The notes under the pieces: generated by a model | Told to the model about the DNA's origin: nothing | What the model saw: the letters and a program-made list of their open reading frames with translations, nothing else | Database searches by the model: none | Position numbers and translations under genes: made by a program | Origin: Flagellimonas onchidii | Lineage (GTDB): Bacteria; Bacteroidota; Bacteroidia; Flavobacteriales; Flavobacteriaceae | NCBI RefSeq assembly: GCF_004804315.1 | Contig: NZ_SRXX01000008.1 | Span: 116,021-180,020, forward strand | Direction: 5' to 3' | DNA length: 64,000 nucleotides | Part shown: one piece after another, positions 9,915 to 19,030 of the stretch | How the letters are laid out: each line of letters starts with the position of its first letter | Position numbering within the stretch: the stretch's first letter is position 1

Positions 9915-12248
9915 TTATTGAACTAAAATTTCGTCAACGAAAAGCCAAGTGCCTCCACCGTTGAGAGCCTTTTTTAAATTCTTGGCCTTAACTTTTATAT
10001 ATCTGGCTTTGCGTTCTACAAAGTCTATTTCAAAGTTTTTCAATATTGGATTTCCATTTTTGGCAAATGGCCTTTTAATCTCTCCGACCTTCTCAAAGGA
10101 AGAACCGTCTTGAGAAACAAAAACTTCTACCTCCGTTGGGAAATATATTCCGGGCCCTTGATTTTCCATTGTACCCAATGTTACCTTGCTGACTGTTTTT
10201 TCTTCTTCAAGGTCAAGGGTTGCATTCATATCGTCATTTAGCCACGCCAACCATTGTCCATCATGAAAATTCTTGGTTCCCCTAACGGCATTTACCAAGG
10301 TTGCTGGTCCTACTCCTTGATAGTTTTCGCTATAGGTTTTGGCAAAATTCACCTTTTGGGCCACCCCTTTATGAAAAATGATGGTGTCTTTGAATACTCT
10401 GTCGGACAATTTACCATCTTTATACAAAGCCGCCTTTAAAGTGGTAGTTTCATTAAGCTCTATTGGGGCAGTGTATATGGATGAGCTTTCGTTTAGTGGA
10501 TTATCTCCGAGAGCATATCGAATGTTCGCATTTGGAAATTCATTTTGTAAGGTCAAAGTGATAGTCTTTTTATCTAGGTCCGCTTCTGTTTTGGCAGTTA
10601 CCAAAAAGGCGCTTTTGGCATAGTTTACCCCTTGATTTTCATATCGGTCGAATTGAGCTTTCATTCTATTCGAAAAGTCGTCCCAATCCCTTAACTCTTT
10701 TGGACTCCAAACAGCCTCGGCCAACGCCGCCAATCTTGGATAAATCATGTATTGAGAATGTTCTGGTGTTGGGATATACTCAGCCCAGAGATTGGCTTGT
10801 CCTCCTAAAACATGGGAAGCTTCCTCCTCGTTCATGGTCTCCACAACCGGGTCGAACTGATATACCTTGCTCAATGGAGAATATCCACCAATAGCCAAAG
10901 GCTCCTCATTTTGCGGGCCTTGATAGTGATCAAAATAACAGTGACTGCCTGGGGTCATGACCACATCGTGTCCTTGTTCAGCTGCCTCAAGACCACCTTT
11001 TACACCTCGCCAACTCATAACAGTGGCATCCGGAGCCAGACCTCCTTCGAGTATTTCATCCCATCCCACCAATTTTTTACCATGGGAGTTGATGAACTTT
11101 TCAATGCGCTTTATAAAATAGCTTTGCAATTCCTCCACATTCGCAAGCCCCTCATCTTTTATGCGTTTTTGGCAAAAAGGACAAGTTTCCCAGTTAGTCT
11201 TTGTGGCTTCGTCTCCACCAATATGAATGTATTTTGATGGGAAAATTTCCATCACTTCCAATAGCACATCTTCCAAGAACTCAAAGGTTGATTCTTTTCC
11301 AGGACAATAAATGTCCGTAATAGGCCAAACCCCACCTGAGGGAACACCTACAGGTTCTGGATTTTCAAAACACATTAAGTGGGGATAGGCAGCAATGGCA
11401 CTGGTAACGTGGGCTGGCATTTCTATTTCAGGAATGACTTCAACATTTTTAGCGGCGGCATAGGTTACGATTTCTTTCAATTCCTCTTGGGTAAGAAAAC
11501 CACCGTAGGTTCCTTTTTCACCTGCTTTTACGGGTGATCGGCTATTCCAATGCAAATCTTCTTGGTCCACTCGCCATGCACTGACCTCGGTTAGTTTTGG
11601 GTATTTTTTAATTTCGATACGCCAACCTTGATCATCTATCAAATGCAAATGCAAAACATTCATTTTGTGCTTGGCCAATTGATCTATGGTACTCTTGACA
11701 TACTCCTTATCAAAAAAATGTCTTGATAAATCCAACATGAGTCCTCTCCATTTGAATCTGGGTCCATCTGTAACGGAAACATTGGGGACCTCCCAAATTA
11801 CACCCTCTACGTTTGCTTGACTTTCAAAGGCAGGTGGTAGTAATTGCTGTACACTTTGAAGACCATATAAAAAACCTGCATTGTCTTTGGCGTTGATATT
11901 GATGTGTTCACTGTTTATTTCTAAGACGTAATCTTCCTCCGCTAAGGAATCATCGGCAATTAAAATGACATAGTTACTTGAAGGAACCGTTGTGGTTAAT
12001 TCTAAATCCCAACCTGCTACCGTTTTGAAACCATTTTGTAACGATTGAAAAACTTCTTTCTGGGAGTCATCTGTTACCACAAGTTTGGTGTTTTTGGTAA
12101 AAAGAAAACCTCCTGGATTTAGTTGTGCCTCTTTGGGTTTGGGAATGATGGCAATGTCGGCTTCGGTAAACGCCTTGGTGCTTTTTTGCTCACATCCCGT
12201 TAAAATCAAAAGTAGGGTGACAAGAGACGAAATCAGTATTTTTTTCAT
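9915..12248 (-). CDS. GH20 beta-N-acetylhexosaminidase lipoprotein with C-terminal binding domains
   Basis: Removes terminal beta-linked GlcNAc (or GalNAc) by substrate-assisted catalysis. A lipoprotein signal ends at LILTGC (Cys19). An N-terminal GH20b-type domain at about 35-150 precedes the (beta/alpha)8 catalytic domain at about 155-500, with the Asp-Glu pair in HIGGDEATKTNW near residue 344. The C-terminal third has a chitobiase/beta-hexosaminidase C-terminal-like domain (about 535-620) and an F5/8-type discoidin-like domain (about 640-777). The same domain pair recurs in the proteins at 30235 and 31089. Within the operon it could expose the mannose core of complex N-glycans by removing antennary GlcNAc. 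Gap of 5 bases to the upstream GH92. Confidence 0.95.
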   Translation of the reverse strand: MKKILISSLVTLLLILTGCEQKSTKAFTEADIAIIPKPKEAQLNPGGFLFTKNTKLVVTDDSQKEVFQSLQNGFKTVAGWDLELTTTVPSSNYVILIADDSLAEEDYVLEINSEHININAKDNAGFLYGLQSVQQLLPPAFESQANVEGVIWEVPNVSVTDGPRFKWRGLMLDLSRHFFDKEYVKSTIDQLAKHKMNVLHLHLIDDQGWRIEIKKYPKLTEVSAWRVDQEDLHWNSRSPVKAGEKGTYGGFLTQEELKEIVTYAAAKNVEVIPEIEMPAHVTSAIAAYPHLMCFENPEPVGVPSGGVWPITDIYCPGKESTFEFLEDVLLEVMEIFPSKYIHIGGDEATKTNWETCPFCQKRIKDEGLANVEELQSYFIKRIEKFINSHGKKLVGWDEILEGGLAPDATVMSWRGVKGGLEAAEQGHDVVMTPGSHCYFDHYQGPQNEEPLAIGGYSPLSKVYQFDPVVETMNEEEASHVLGGQANLWAEYIPTPEHSQYMIYPRLAALAEAVWSPKELRDWDDFSNRMKAQFDRYENQGVNYAKSAFLVTAKTEADLDKKTITLTLQNEFPNANIRYALGDNPLNESSSIYTAPIELNETTTLKAALYKDGKLSDRVFKDTIIFHKGVAQKVNFAKTYSENYQGVGPATLVNAVRGTKNFHDGQWLAWLNDDMNATLDLEEEKTVSKVTLGTMENQGPGIYFPTEVEVFVSQDGSSFEKVGEIKRPFAKNGNPILKNFEIDFVERKARYIKVKAKNLKKALNGGGTWLFVDEILVQ

Positions 12249-12253
12249 GCAAA

Positions 12254-14593
12254 TTATTGATTAGAAAGTGAATAAGGGGCTGACGCTTCCGAGACACCCC
12301 ATTTTTTATTTGGTTCTGAGCCCATTGTAAATTCCAGATTACCACCATCTTGAACGGTTTTGGTAGAAATCCAGGTATTGTTGAACGATTTGCCGTTTAA
12401 ACTGGCATTCTGGATAAACGGATTTTTCTTTCCATTTCCATCTGCAGTTATGATGAAGGTGTTCCCATTTTCAAGATGCAACACTGCTTTGTCGAACAGC
12501 GGACTTCCTATGACGTATTGGTTTGTGGCGGGAGCAACCGGATAGAATCCCAATGAACTGAAAACATACCATGCAGAGGTTTGCCCATTATCCTCGTCTC
12601 CGCAATACCCATCAGGAGCCGGAGTGTAGAGTTTGGTTAAAACTTCTCTTACCTTGCTTTGTGCTTTCCAGGGTTCTTTGGCGTAATTGTACAGATAAAT
12701 CATGTGTTGGATAGGTTGGTTGCCGTGGGCATAATTTCCCATGTTCATTATCTGCATTTCACGGATTTCGTGAATGGTAAAACCATAATAGGAATCATCA
12801 AAATCTGGTGGCATATTAAACACGCCGTCCAACATACTTACAAACTCTTTATCTCCTCCCATTAAATCGATAAGCCCTTGTACGTCATGAAAAACAGACC
12901 AGGTATAGTGTAAACTGTTGCCTTCAGTAAAGGCATCTCCCCACTTTAATGGATTAAAGGGCGATTGAAACTCACCATCCTTGTTCTTGCCGCGCATCAA
13001 CTTTGTGGTTGGGTCAAACAGTTTTTTATAGTTGAGTGATTTTTTATAATAAGTTTCAGCTAATTCATCATCACCTAAAGATTTTGCCATTTGCGCAATG
13101 GTAAAATCGGCATAAGCATATTCCAAAGTCCTGGCAGCATTTTCATGGATATCCACGTCATAAGGAACGTATCCCAACTCATTATAGTAATCCAACCCAG
13201 CTCTGCCCACACTGTTCACAGGTCGTCCATCTGGAACAGTTGCATTTTTGAGCATTGCCTCCAAAAGTGTTTCTTTATCAAAACCTTCCACACCCATTAA
13301 ATGGGCATCCGCAATGATCGGGGCAGAATTGGAACCGATCATACAATCGCGATGCCCTGGACTGGCCCATTCAGGTAGCCAACCGGATTCTTTATAGGTG
13401 TTGACCAATCCTTCCATGATGTGTCCGTTCAATTCAGGATACGTCATATTGAAAAATGGGAACACCGCACGGAAAGTGTCCCAAAAACCATTGTCCGTAA
13501 ACATATAGCCTGGCAAGACCTGTCCGTTGTACGGGCTATAATGAACAATTTGGTTATCCGCATCAAATTCGTAAAACTTTCGAGGGAACAACAGCACTCG
13601 ATATAGGCAGGAATAAAAAGTACGAAGATGGTCTATGTTTTTGGAGCTAACCTGTATTCTACCCAATTCTTTTTCCCAAGCTCCGGTTGCTTTGGCGCTT
13701 GTTTCTTCAAAACTTTGGCTGCCGATTTCGCGATTTAAATTCAGCTGCGCTTGTTCGGGGCTGATAAATGAGGATGCTACTTTTACGTGCACTTTTTCTC
13801 CTCTTTTTGTTTTGAAACCAATGATGGCCCCAACGTGTTCTCCTTTATTTTCTTTAGAGTCTTTTTGCAGTTCCCAATCATCGCTCCAAGTGTGAGTCAA
13901 CTCAAAGTCCTTATCGAACTCGGCCACAAAATAATTGTGGAAGTTTTCTGGCACACCTCCACTGTTATTTCTGCAATACCCGATTATTTTGCGCTCTTCT
14001 GGCAGAACCTTGACCATAGAACCTTTGAAAAAGGCATCAAGCATGATGTAAGCCTCATCGGTTTCTGGAAAGGTGAATCGGAAGTGGGCAGCTCGTTCTG
14101 TCGGAGTCACTTCAGCCAAGACATCATAATCCGCCAAATAAACACCATAGTAATCAGGTTTTACGGTTTCTGCCTTATGGGAAAAGTGTGAAGCACGCTC
14201 ATCTTCCTTATATTTTAAATCTCCGGTTACGGCCATTAATGAAAATGCTGCATAATCATTGATCCACGGACTAGGTTGATGGGTTTGCTTGATTCCACGG
14301 ATGGTTTTCTCATCGTATTTATAAGTCCAACCATCTCCCATTTTTGAAGTCATGGGTGTCCAAAAATTCATCCCCCACGGAGTGGCGATAGCCGGATAAG
14401 TGTTTCCGTTTGACAAGCTAAAATCAGAGTCGGTACCCATTAGTGGGTTTACATACTCGAGCAAGGAACTTTCTTCTGAACCTTGGTCCATTGCAATAGA
14501 CTTATCTTGTTCTTTTTGGCATGAAAACAAAATCATAGTAGTCGTCAAAATCAAAGAATGCAATTTCAAATGATATGTTTTCATGGTGTTCAA
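12254..14593 (-). CDS. GH92 alpha-mannosidase lipoprotein
   Basis: Second GH92 of the operon, 779 residues, anchored as a lipoprotein (MILFSCQKEQ; cysteine near residue 25). Family signatures are present: YVNPLMGTDSDFSLSNGNTY, EGNSLHYTW at about residue 556, and GDEDNGQTSAWYVFSSLGFY near 664. The substrate-site motif is HGNQPIQH in place of HGNEPSHH: the histidine is kept but the glutamate is replaced by glutamine, so the linkage preference may be altered. Initiation may be at the first ATG (14593) or at the internal ATG three codons on, which gives MKTYHLKLHS. It is 4 bases after the preceding GH92 and 5 bases before GH20, so translation is probably coupled. Confidence 0.93.
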   Translation of the reverse strand: MNTMKTYHLKLHSLILTTTMILFSCQKEQDKSIAMDQGSEESSLLEYVNPLMGTDSDFSLSNGNTYPAIATPWGMNFWTPMTSKMGDGWTYKYDEKTIRGIKQTHQPSPWINDYAAFSLMAVTGDLKYKEDERASHFSHKAETVKPDYYGVYLADYDVLAEVTPTERAAHFRFTFPETDEAYIMLDAFFKGSMVKVLPEERKIIGYCRNNSGGVPENFHNYFVAEFDKDFELTHTWSDDWELQKDSKENKGEHVGAIIGFKTKRGEKVHVKVASSFISPEQAQLNLNREIGSQSFEETSAKATGAWEKELGRIQVSSKNIDHLRTFYSCLYRVLLFPRKFYEFDADNQIVHYSPYNGQVLPGYMFTDNGFWDTFRAVFPFFNMTYPELNGHIMEGLVNTYKESGWLPEWASPGHRDCMIGSNSAPIIADAHLMGVEGFDKETLLEAMLKNATVPDGRPVNSVGRAGLDYYNELGYVPYDVDIHENAARTLEYAYADFTIAQMAKSLGDDELAETYYKKSLNYKKLFDPTTKLMRGKNKDGEFQSPFNPLKWGDAFTEGNSLHYTWSVFHDVQGLIDLMGGDKEFVSMLDGVFNMPPDFDDSYYGFTIHEIREMQIMNMGNYAHGNQPIQHMIYLYNYAKEPWKAQSKVREVLTKLYTPAPDGYCGDEDNGQTSAWYVFSSLGFYPVAPATNQYVIGSPLFDKAVLHLENGNTFIITADGNGKKNPFIQNASLNGKSFNNTWISTKTVQDGGNLEFTMGSEPNKKWGVSEASAPYSLSNQ

Positions 14594-14597
14594 GTTG

Positions 14598-16847
14598 TTA
14601 GTATATTTTGTTTGTGTCAGGGGTTCTAGTCTGGTTTTTGTCGGCTAGTTGAGGGTCGGAAGTCATCGTGAAAACCAATTCTCCGCCTGAGGTAATTTCT
14701 TTATGGGTAATGAAACTTCTATCCAATTTTTCTCCGTTTAGAAAAACTGCCTCAACAAATGTGCCGTCGCTGTTACCGTCCTTTTTTATGGTGAAGATTT
14801 TATCATTTTCCATCTGGATTTCTGCATTTTTAAACAATGGAAGTCCTAAGTCATAAACACCTTGGGCAGGATTTACTGGATAAAATCCGAGGGAACTCAA
14901 AATGTACCACGAAGACATTTGCCCGCAATCTTCATTACCGCAATGTCCGTTGGGGTCGTTTTTATACTGATTTTCAAGAATATTATTGACCAATTTTTGT
15001 GCTTTAGAAGGCTGGCCCACATAATTATACAGATAAGCGACGTGATGGCTAGGTTCGTTTCCATGGGCATATTGTCCAATCATTCCTGTGCTGAACAGCG
15101 GTAGTTTGTCCTCAGGACTTGGGGCATAACTGAACATGGAGTCCAGTTTTTGTACAAAACGTTCTTCCCCTCCAGTGTGAGAGATGAGCCCTTCTATGTC
15201 TTGGGGAACAAACCAATAGTAATGCCAGGCATTGCTTTCGCAAAAGTATGGAGTGTATTCCTTTGGAATAAAGGGTTCAATAAAATCACCATCAGGATTT
15301 TTGGGCTGTAGCCAAGACCTTTTGGAATTGTATAGATTTTTCCAATTTTCTGAACGCTTAAGGAAATACTTATAATCTAGCATTTTACCTAAATCCTTGG
15401 CAAACATGGCAATGCACCAATCATCGTAGGCATATTCCATGGTTTTGGAAACTGACCAGTTTTCATGTCCTTCATCCACAGGGATATACCCTTTTTCCTT
15501 GTAAATGTCAATTTGACGCTCATCAACCATGGCACTCTGCTTGCAAGCCTTATATGCTAATTCGGCATCAAAGTCAAACCCTTTGAAATAAGCATCCACA
15601 ATTACCGGAACGGCATGGTACCCAATCATCATATTAGTCTCACTACCTTGCATAGACCATACAGGTAACACTCCAGTTTCATTATAATGTGCCAATAGTG
15701 ATTTAACCATGTCCGGCACTTTTTCAGGTTGGATTATGGTGTAAAGTGGATGGGCCGCTCTAAAAGTGTCCCAGAGCGAAAAGGTATCATAACGATTATA
15801 GCCATTTGCTTTGGCAATGGAATCTGTTCCCTCTTTAAGCTTCCCATTGGCATCATTAGCCGCTTTGTACTCTCCATTGCTATCGCTGTACAAGGTCGGA
15901 GCAAGCATGGAATGGTAGAGCATGGTATAAAAAATGGTTTTTTTGTCCAGATTCTGGGATTCAATTTTGATTTTCCCTAATTCTCTTTCCCAAACGTCTT
16001 GAGTCCTTTCTTTGATGGTTTCGAAATCCCCTTGGGTTTCAATACCAATGGCTTTTCCAGCAGCTTCCGAACTTACCGAAGACAAACCTGTTTTGATTTG
16101 AATCTGTTCTCCTTCTTCGGTACTGTAATCCAAGATTATTTTTGACGATGCACCTTCCTCATTTTCAATTATATCGTAGGATTTGAAGGGTTTGGAAAAC
16201 TGCATTTCAAAAAACAAACGCTGATTTCGGGCCCATCCCGTGGACATCCGATGCCCTTGTAGGATGGAATCATTGACCACTTTGATGAAAGTATCTGTTG
16301 GTTTATCCCAATTGAGCGAATATCCTAAATCCACATGGATTTGGGTGTTTTTGTCCTTTGGAAAAGTATACCTGTGAACGCCAGTCCGTTTGGTGGCAGT
16401 CATTTCAGCTTTGATGCCATAATCCAATAAATCCACCCAGTAGTATCCTGGAGAGGCACCTTCATTTTGATGATCAAATCTTGAATAGGGTTTGTAGTTG
16501 TTTTCTGGAATGCTATCTGAAAATCGACTGTTAGTCGGCATCACCAAAATATCATATAAATCTCCTGCCCCGGTACCAGTTAAATGGGTATGGGAAAAGC
16601 CAGAGATAATGGAATCTTGATAATAATATCCTGCAATACGATCCCAGCCAGGGATACCAATATCGGGACTCAATTGCACCATCCCAAAAGGGGCGGTAGC
16701 TCCGGGATAAGTATTTCCAGGACCATCGGTGCCAATAAATGGATTTACAAAATCAGTTAGCTTTGCGGCCGTGTTGGGTTGCTTAGGTTGTTGAACACAG
16801 CCAAAAGTCAAAAGCAATAATCCGGTATAGACGAAGCCCAACTTCAT
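14598..16847 (-). CDS. GH92 alpha-mannosidase lipoprotein, alpha-1,2-type motif
   Basis: Third GH92, 749 residues, with lipoprotein signal LLLLTFGC (Cys17). Motifs: FVNPFIGTDGPGNTYPGATA, ESNAWHYYW at about residue 537 (probable acid Glu) and GNEDCGQMSSWYILSSLGFY near 636. The motif AHGNEPSHHVAYLYNY matches the His-Glu arrangement that structural work on Bacteroides GH92 enzymes linked to alpha-1,2-mannosidase activity. It is therefore the best candidate, with the gene at 20928, for trimming the outer alpha-1,2 mannoses of high-mannose glycans. It follows the CBM9-like gene after 70 bases, the widest gap in the operon. Confidence 0.94.
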   Translation of the reverse strand: MKLGFVYTGLLLLTFGCVQQPKQPNTAAKLTDFVNPFIGTDGPGNTYPGATAPFGMVQLSPDIGIPGWDRIAGYYYQDSIISGFSHTHLTGTGAGDLYDILVMPTNSRFSDSIPENNYKPYSRFDHQNEGASPGYYWVDLLDYGIKAEMTATKRTGVHRYTFPKDKNTQIHVDLGYSLNWDKPTDTFIKVVNDSILQGHRMSTGWARNQRLFFEMQFSKPFKSYDIIENEEGASSKIILDYSTEEGEQIQIKTGLSSVSSEAAGKAIGIETQGDFETIKERTQDVWERELGKIKIESQNLDKKTIFYTMLYHSMLAPTLYSDSNGEYKAANDANGKLKEGTDSIAKANGYNRYDTFSLWDTFRAAHPLYTIIQPEKVPDMVKSLLAHYNETGVLPVWSMQGSETNMMIGYHAVPVIVDAYFKGFDFDAELAYKACKQSAMVDERQIDIYKEKGYIPVDEGHENWSVSKTMEYAYDDWCIAMFAKDLGKMLDYKYFLKRSENWKNLYNSKRSWLQPKNPDGDFIEPFIPKEYTPYFCESNAWHYYWFVPQDIEGLISHTGGEERFVQKLDSMFSYAPSPEDKLPLFSTGMIGQYAHGNEPSHHVAYLYNYVGQPSKAQKLVNNILENQYKNDPNGHCGNEDCGQMSSWYILSSLGFYPVNPAQGVYDLGLPLFKNAEIQMENDKIFTIKKDGNSDGTFVEAVFLNGEKLDRSFITHKEITSGGELVFTMTSDPQLADKNQTRTPDTNKIY

Positions 16848-16917
16848 TTTAATCTTCCTGCTATTTATTCATATCAATTAACTCACAGTGGTCTGCTCTA
16901 AATTAGAGTTAAGATGG

Positions 16918-18006
16918 CTACTTCTCATGACTTTCAAATTTACCTTCTTTGTCAACAGTGAGAATTTTATTGGTAAATGGACTTTTTGTCCAGATGACAA
17001 ATCCTTTAGTGTATTTTTCAAGGGTAGGGGTAATAGATTTTCCAAAAAATTCTTTTTCAATTCCTTGGAAATTTCCATTGGAGTCCTTTTTCCAATTGGC
17101 GCCCATATTTTTCCCTTGAATTAAATCTCTATAGAGCTTATAGAGATGCCATTTGAGATATTCATCCTTTGGAATTTCAAAATTAAATGGGTTGCCATCC
17201 ACTTCATTTTCTGAAAAATATACATAGCCCCAATGCTCGGGTTCGTGCATATTGATTACATACTGAGGAGACCAAACCCAATTGTATTCATGCAAAAGCT
17301 TATCAGTGCTTGGATCTTTTTTTCTTGAGTACTTTCCTTCAGAAATGTCATGGTCCCAATTGACCCTAGAGAAGCCAACTCTCCAAAAACGGTTTTTAGG
17401 GACGTTGTTTTGATAGTATCCAGTTCTTAAATCGGTAAAAGGAATTGCTATTTCAATTGACCATCCTTTATCAATATCCGTTGGATCGTTGAGTGTACCT
17501 TGAATGGAAACTGCAGATTGCATTCCCAAAGCTTCCCATCCATTTATGGTTTCATTGCCAGCACGGTACGGGGCAGTTATGTATTGATCCCAAACCGTAT
17601 TCAAAACATTCCACTCCAATTCGTAATAGCCATGAACATCTCCTTCAGGGTCAAGAAAAATCTCGAAATCATTGTTGTGGAAAATTACCGCATCGTGTTT
17701 GGTAATATCGCCCCAAACATGTGGTTCTTCCATTTGTGCATAGAAGTAGACATTGTTTTCATCCCAAAGCATTTTCATCCGAGTATCATAAGTGGGCTTT
17801 TTGACTCCTTCTATGTCAATAAACAAATCTGACCAAGGTGCATTAGCCCAAGAAGACTCGTCAGCTTTTCCGTCCACAAGAATCGAGTCTACGGTTTTGT
17901 AGGCTACATAGCTTCTCGGTACTTTTTGGGAGAAAGCTATGATACACCCAACATACAATACGAAAAGAATGAAGCTGATGAGTTTTTTATGTTTTCCTAT
18001 TTCCAT
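16918..18006 (-). CDS. Secreted CBM9-like carbohydrate-binding protein
   Basis: A 362-residue exported protein (hydrophobic segment at about 9-25, FILFVLYVGCIIAFSQ) with a carbohydrate-binding family 9-like fold. The family pattern is visible: VDGKADESSWANAPW, then the strand KMLWDENNVYFYAQMEEPHV, NNDFEIFLDPEGDVHGYYEL and GWSIEIAIPFTDL, ending in RVNWDH and WVWSPQYVINMHEPEHWGYV. Proteins of this kind occur beside many Bacteroidota glycoside hydrolases, but their role is not settled. No catalytic signature is visible. Here it sits between GH130 (10 bases away) and a GH92, so a function in handling mannose-containing glycans is inferred from context only. Confidence 0.85.
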   Translation of the reverse strand: MEIGKHKKLISFILFVLYVGCIIAFSQKVPRSYVAYKTVDSILVDGKADESSWANAPWSDLFIDIEGVKKPTYDTRMKMLWDENNVYFYAQMEEPHVWGDITKHDAVIFHNNDFEIFLDPEGDVHGYYELEWNVLNTVWDQYITAPYRAGNETINGWEALGMQSAVSIQGTLNDPTDIDKGWSIEIAIPFTDLRTGYYQNNVPKNRFWRVGFSRVNWDHDISEGKYSRKKDPSTDKLLHEYNWVWSPQYVINMHEPEHWGYVYFSENEVDGNPFNFEIPKDEYLKWHLYKLYRDLIQGKNMGANWKKDSNGNFQGIEKEFFGKSITPTLEKYTKGFVIWTKSPFTNKILTVDKEGKFESHEK

Positions 18007-18016
18007 TTTCTACATT

Positions 18017-19006
18017 TTACAAACTATTTTCTTTGGTGAACTTCACGATTTCAGAGATATGCCCGAAAGCCAATCCAACCACGGTATCTGCAGCGCCATA
18101 ATAGATAGCTATCTTATCTTCATCAATCGAGTGCAATGTGGCGCATGGGAATACCACATTGGGAACATCACCCATACATTCGTATGTTGTCTGTGGAGAA
18201 AGTAAATAGGGTTGTGTTCTAAACTTTACTTTATCAGGATTCTCCTTGTCCAAAATGGCAGCACCCATGGAGTATCTAAATCCATTACAGGTATTGATCA
18301 CACCATGATAGATCATGAGCCAGCCTTCGTCCGTTAAAATGGGTACAGACCCAGCGCCGATCTTGGTGCACTGCCAAGCACTGTCTTCAAAAGGAGAAGC
18401 TTTCATAACACAGCGATGTTCTCCCCAATATTTTATGTCGGGGCTATAACTTATATAGATATCACCAAAAGGAGTATGGCCATTATCACTTGGCCTACTC
18501 AGCATAGCGTATTTGCCATTGATTTTCTCCGGAAACAATACTCCATTTCGGTTAAAGGGTAAAAAAGCATTTTCACATTGAAAGAATTCCTTGAAGTCAA
18601 AAGTGTATCCAATTCCGATAGTCGGGCCATGGTATCCATTGCACCAAGTTATCCAATATCGATCTTCTATAAAAGTAACTCTGGGGTCATATTTATAATC
18701 TGAATCGATCATTTGGGTGTTGCCTGCCTCAAACTCAATAGGCTGATGATTAATATCCCAGTTGATTCCGTCTTTACTGAATCCCGCAAAGATGTCCATT
18801 TGTACAGCCTTGTTGTCGCACCGGAACACCCCGGCATACCCATCTTCAAAAGGAACAACAGCACTATTGAAAACACTGTTGGATGTGGGAATGGCATCTC
18901 TTTTAATAATGGGGTTATTGGAGTATCTCCAGATAACGTCAGTGGTTTCAGCAGGTTTCTCCTGCCAAGGAATGGCAATTGTCTTTGTTGTGATTTGATC
19001 GTTCAT
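18017..19006 (-). CDS. GH130 beta-mannoside phosphorylase
   Basis: A cytoplasmic enzyme of 329 residues, with no signal peptide, that by family cleaves beta-1,4-mannosyl linkages with phosphate to give mannose 1-phosphate. GH130 signatures: [38 protein letters not shown] (conserved Asp at about residue 107), [20 protein letters not shown] with PSD, and the late segment WLMIYHGV. Together with four GH92s and a GH20, the most likely substrate is Man-beta-1,4-GlcNAc or its chitobiose form from the N-glycan core, as in the Bacteroides GH130 branch; mannosylglucose remains an alternative. It lies 24 bases after the symporter gene, which could supply the disaccharide. Confidence 0.92.
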   Translation of the reverse strand: MNDQITTKTIAIPWQEKPAETTDVIWRYSNNPIIKRDAIPTSNSVFNSAVVPFEDGYAGVFRCDNKAVQMDIFAGFSKDGINWDINHQPIEFEAGNTQMIDSDYKYDPRVTFIEDRYWITWCNGYHGPTIGIGYTFDFKEFFQCENAFLPFNRNGVLFPEKINGKYAMLSRPSDNGHTPFGDIYISYSPDIKYWGEHRCVMKASPFEDSAWQCTKIGAGSVPILTDEGWLMIYHGVINTCNGFRYSMGAAILDKENPDKVKFRTQPYLLSPQTTYECMGDVPNVVFPCATLHSIDEDKIAIYYGAADTVVGLAFGHISEIVKFTKENSL

Positions 19007-19030
19007 TTTGTTAAACCGCGATTAGGGAAC

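Noticed and set aside
14668..16100. Many plus-strand open frames opposite the GH92 genes
   Set aside because: They lack start context and domain similarity and vanish once the strong minus-strand genes are accepted.
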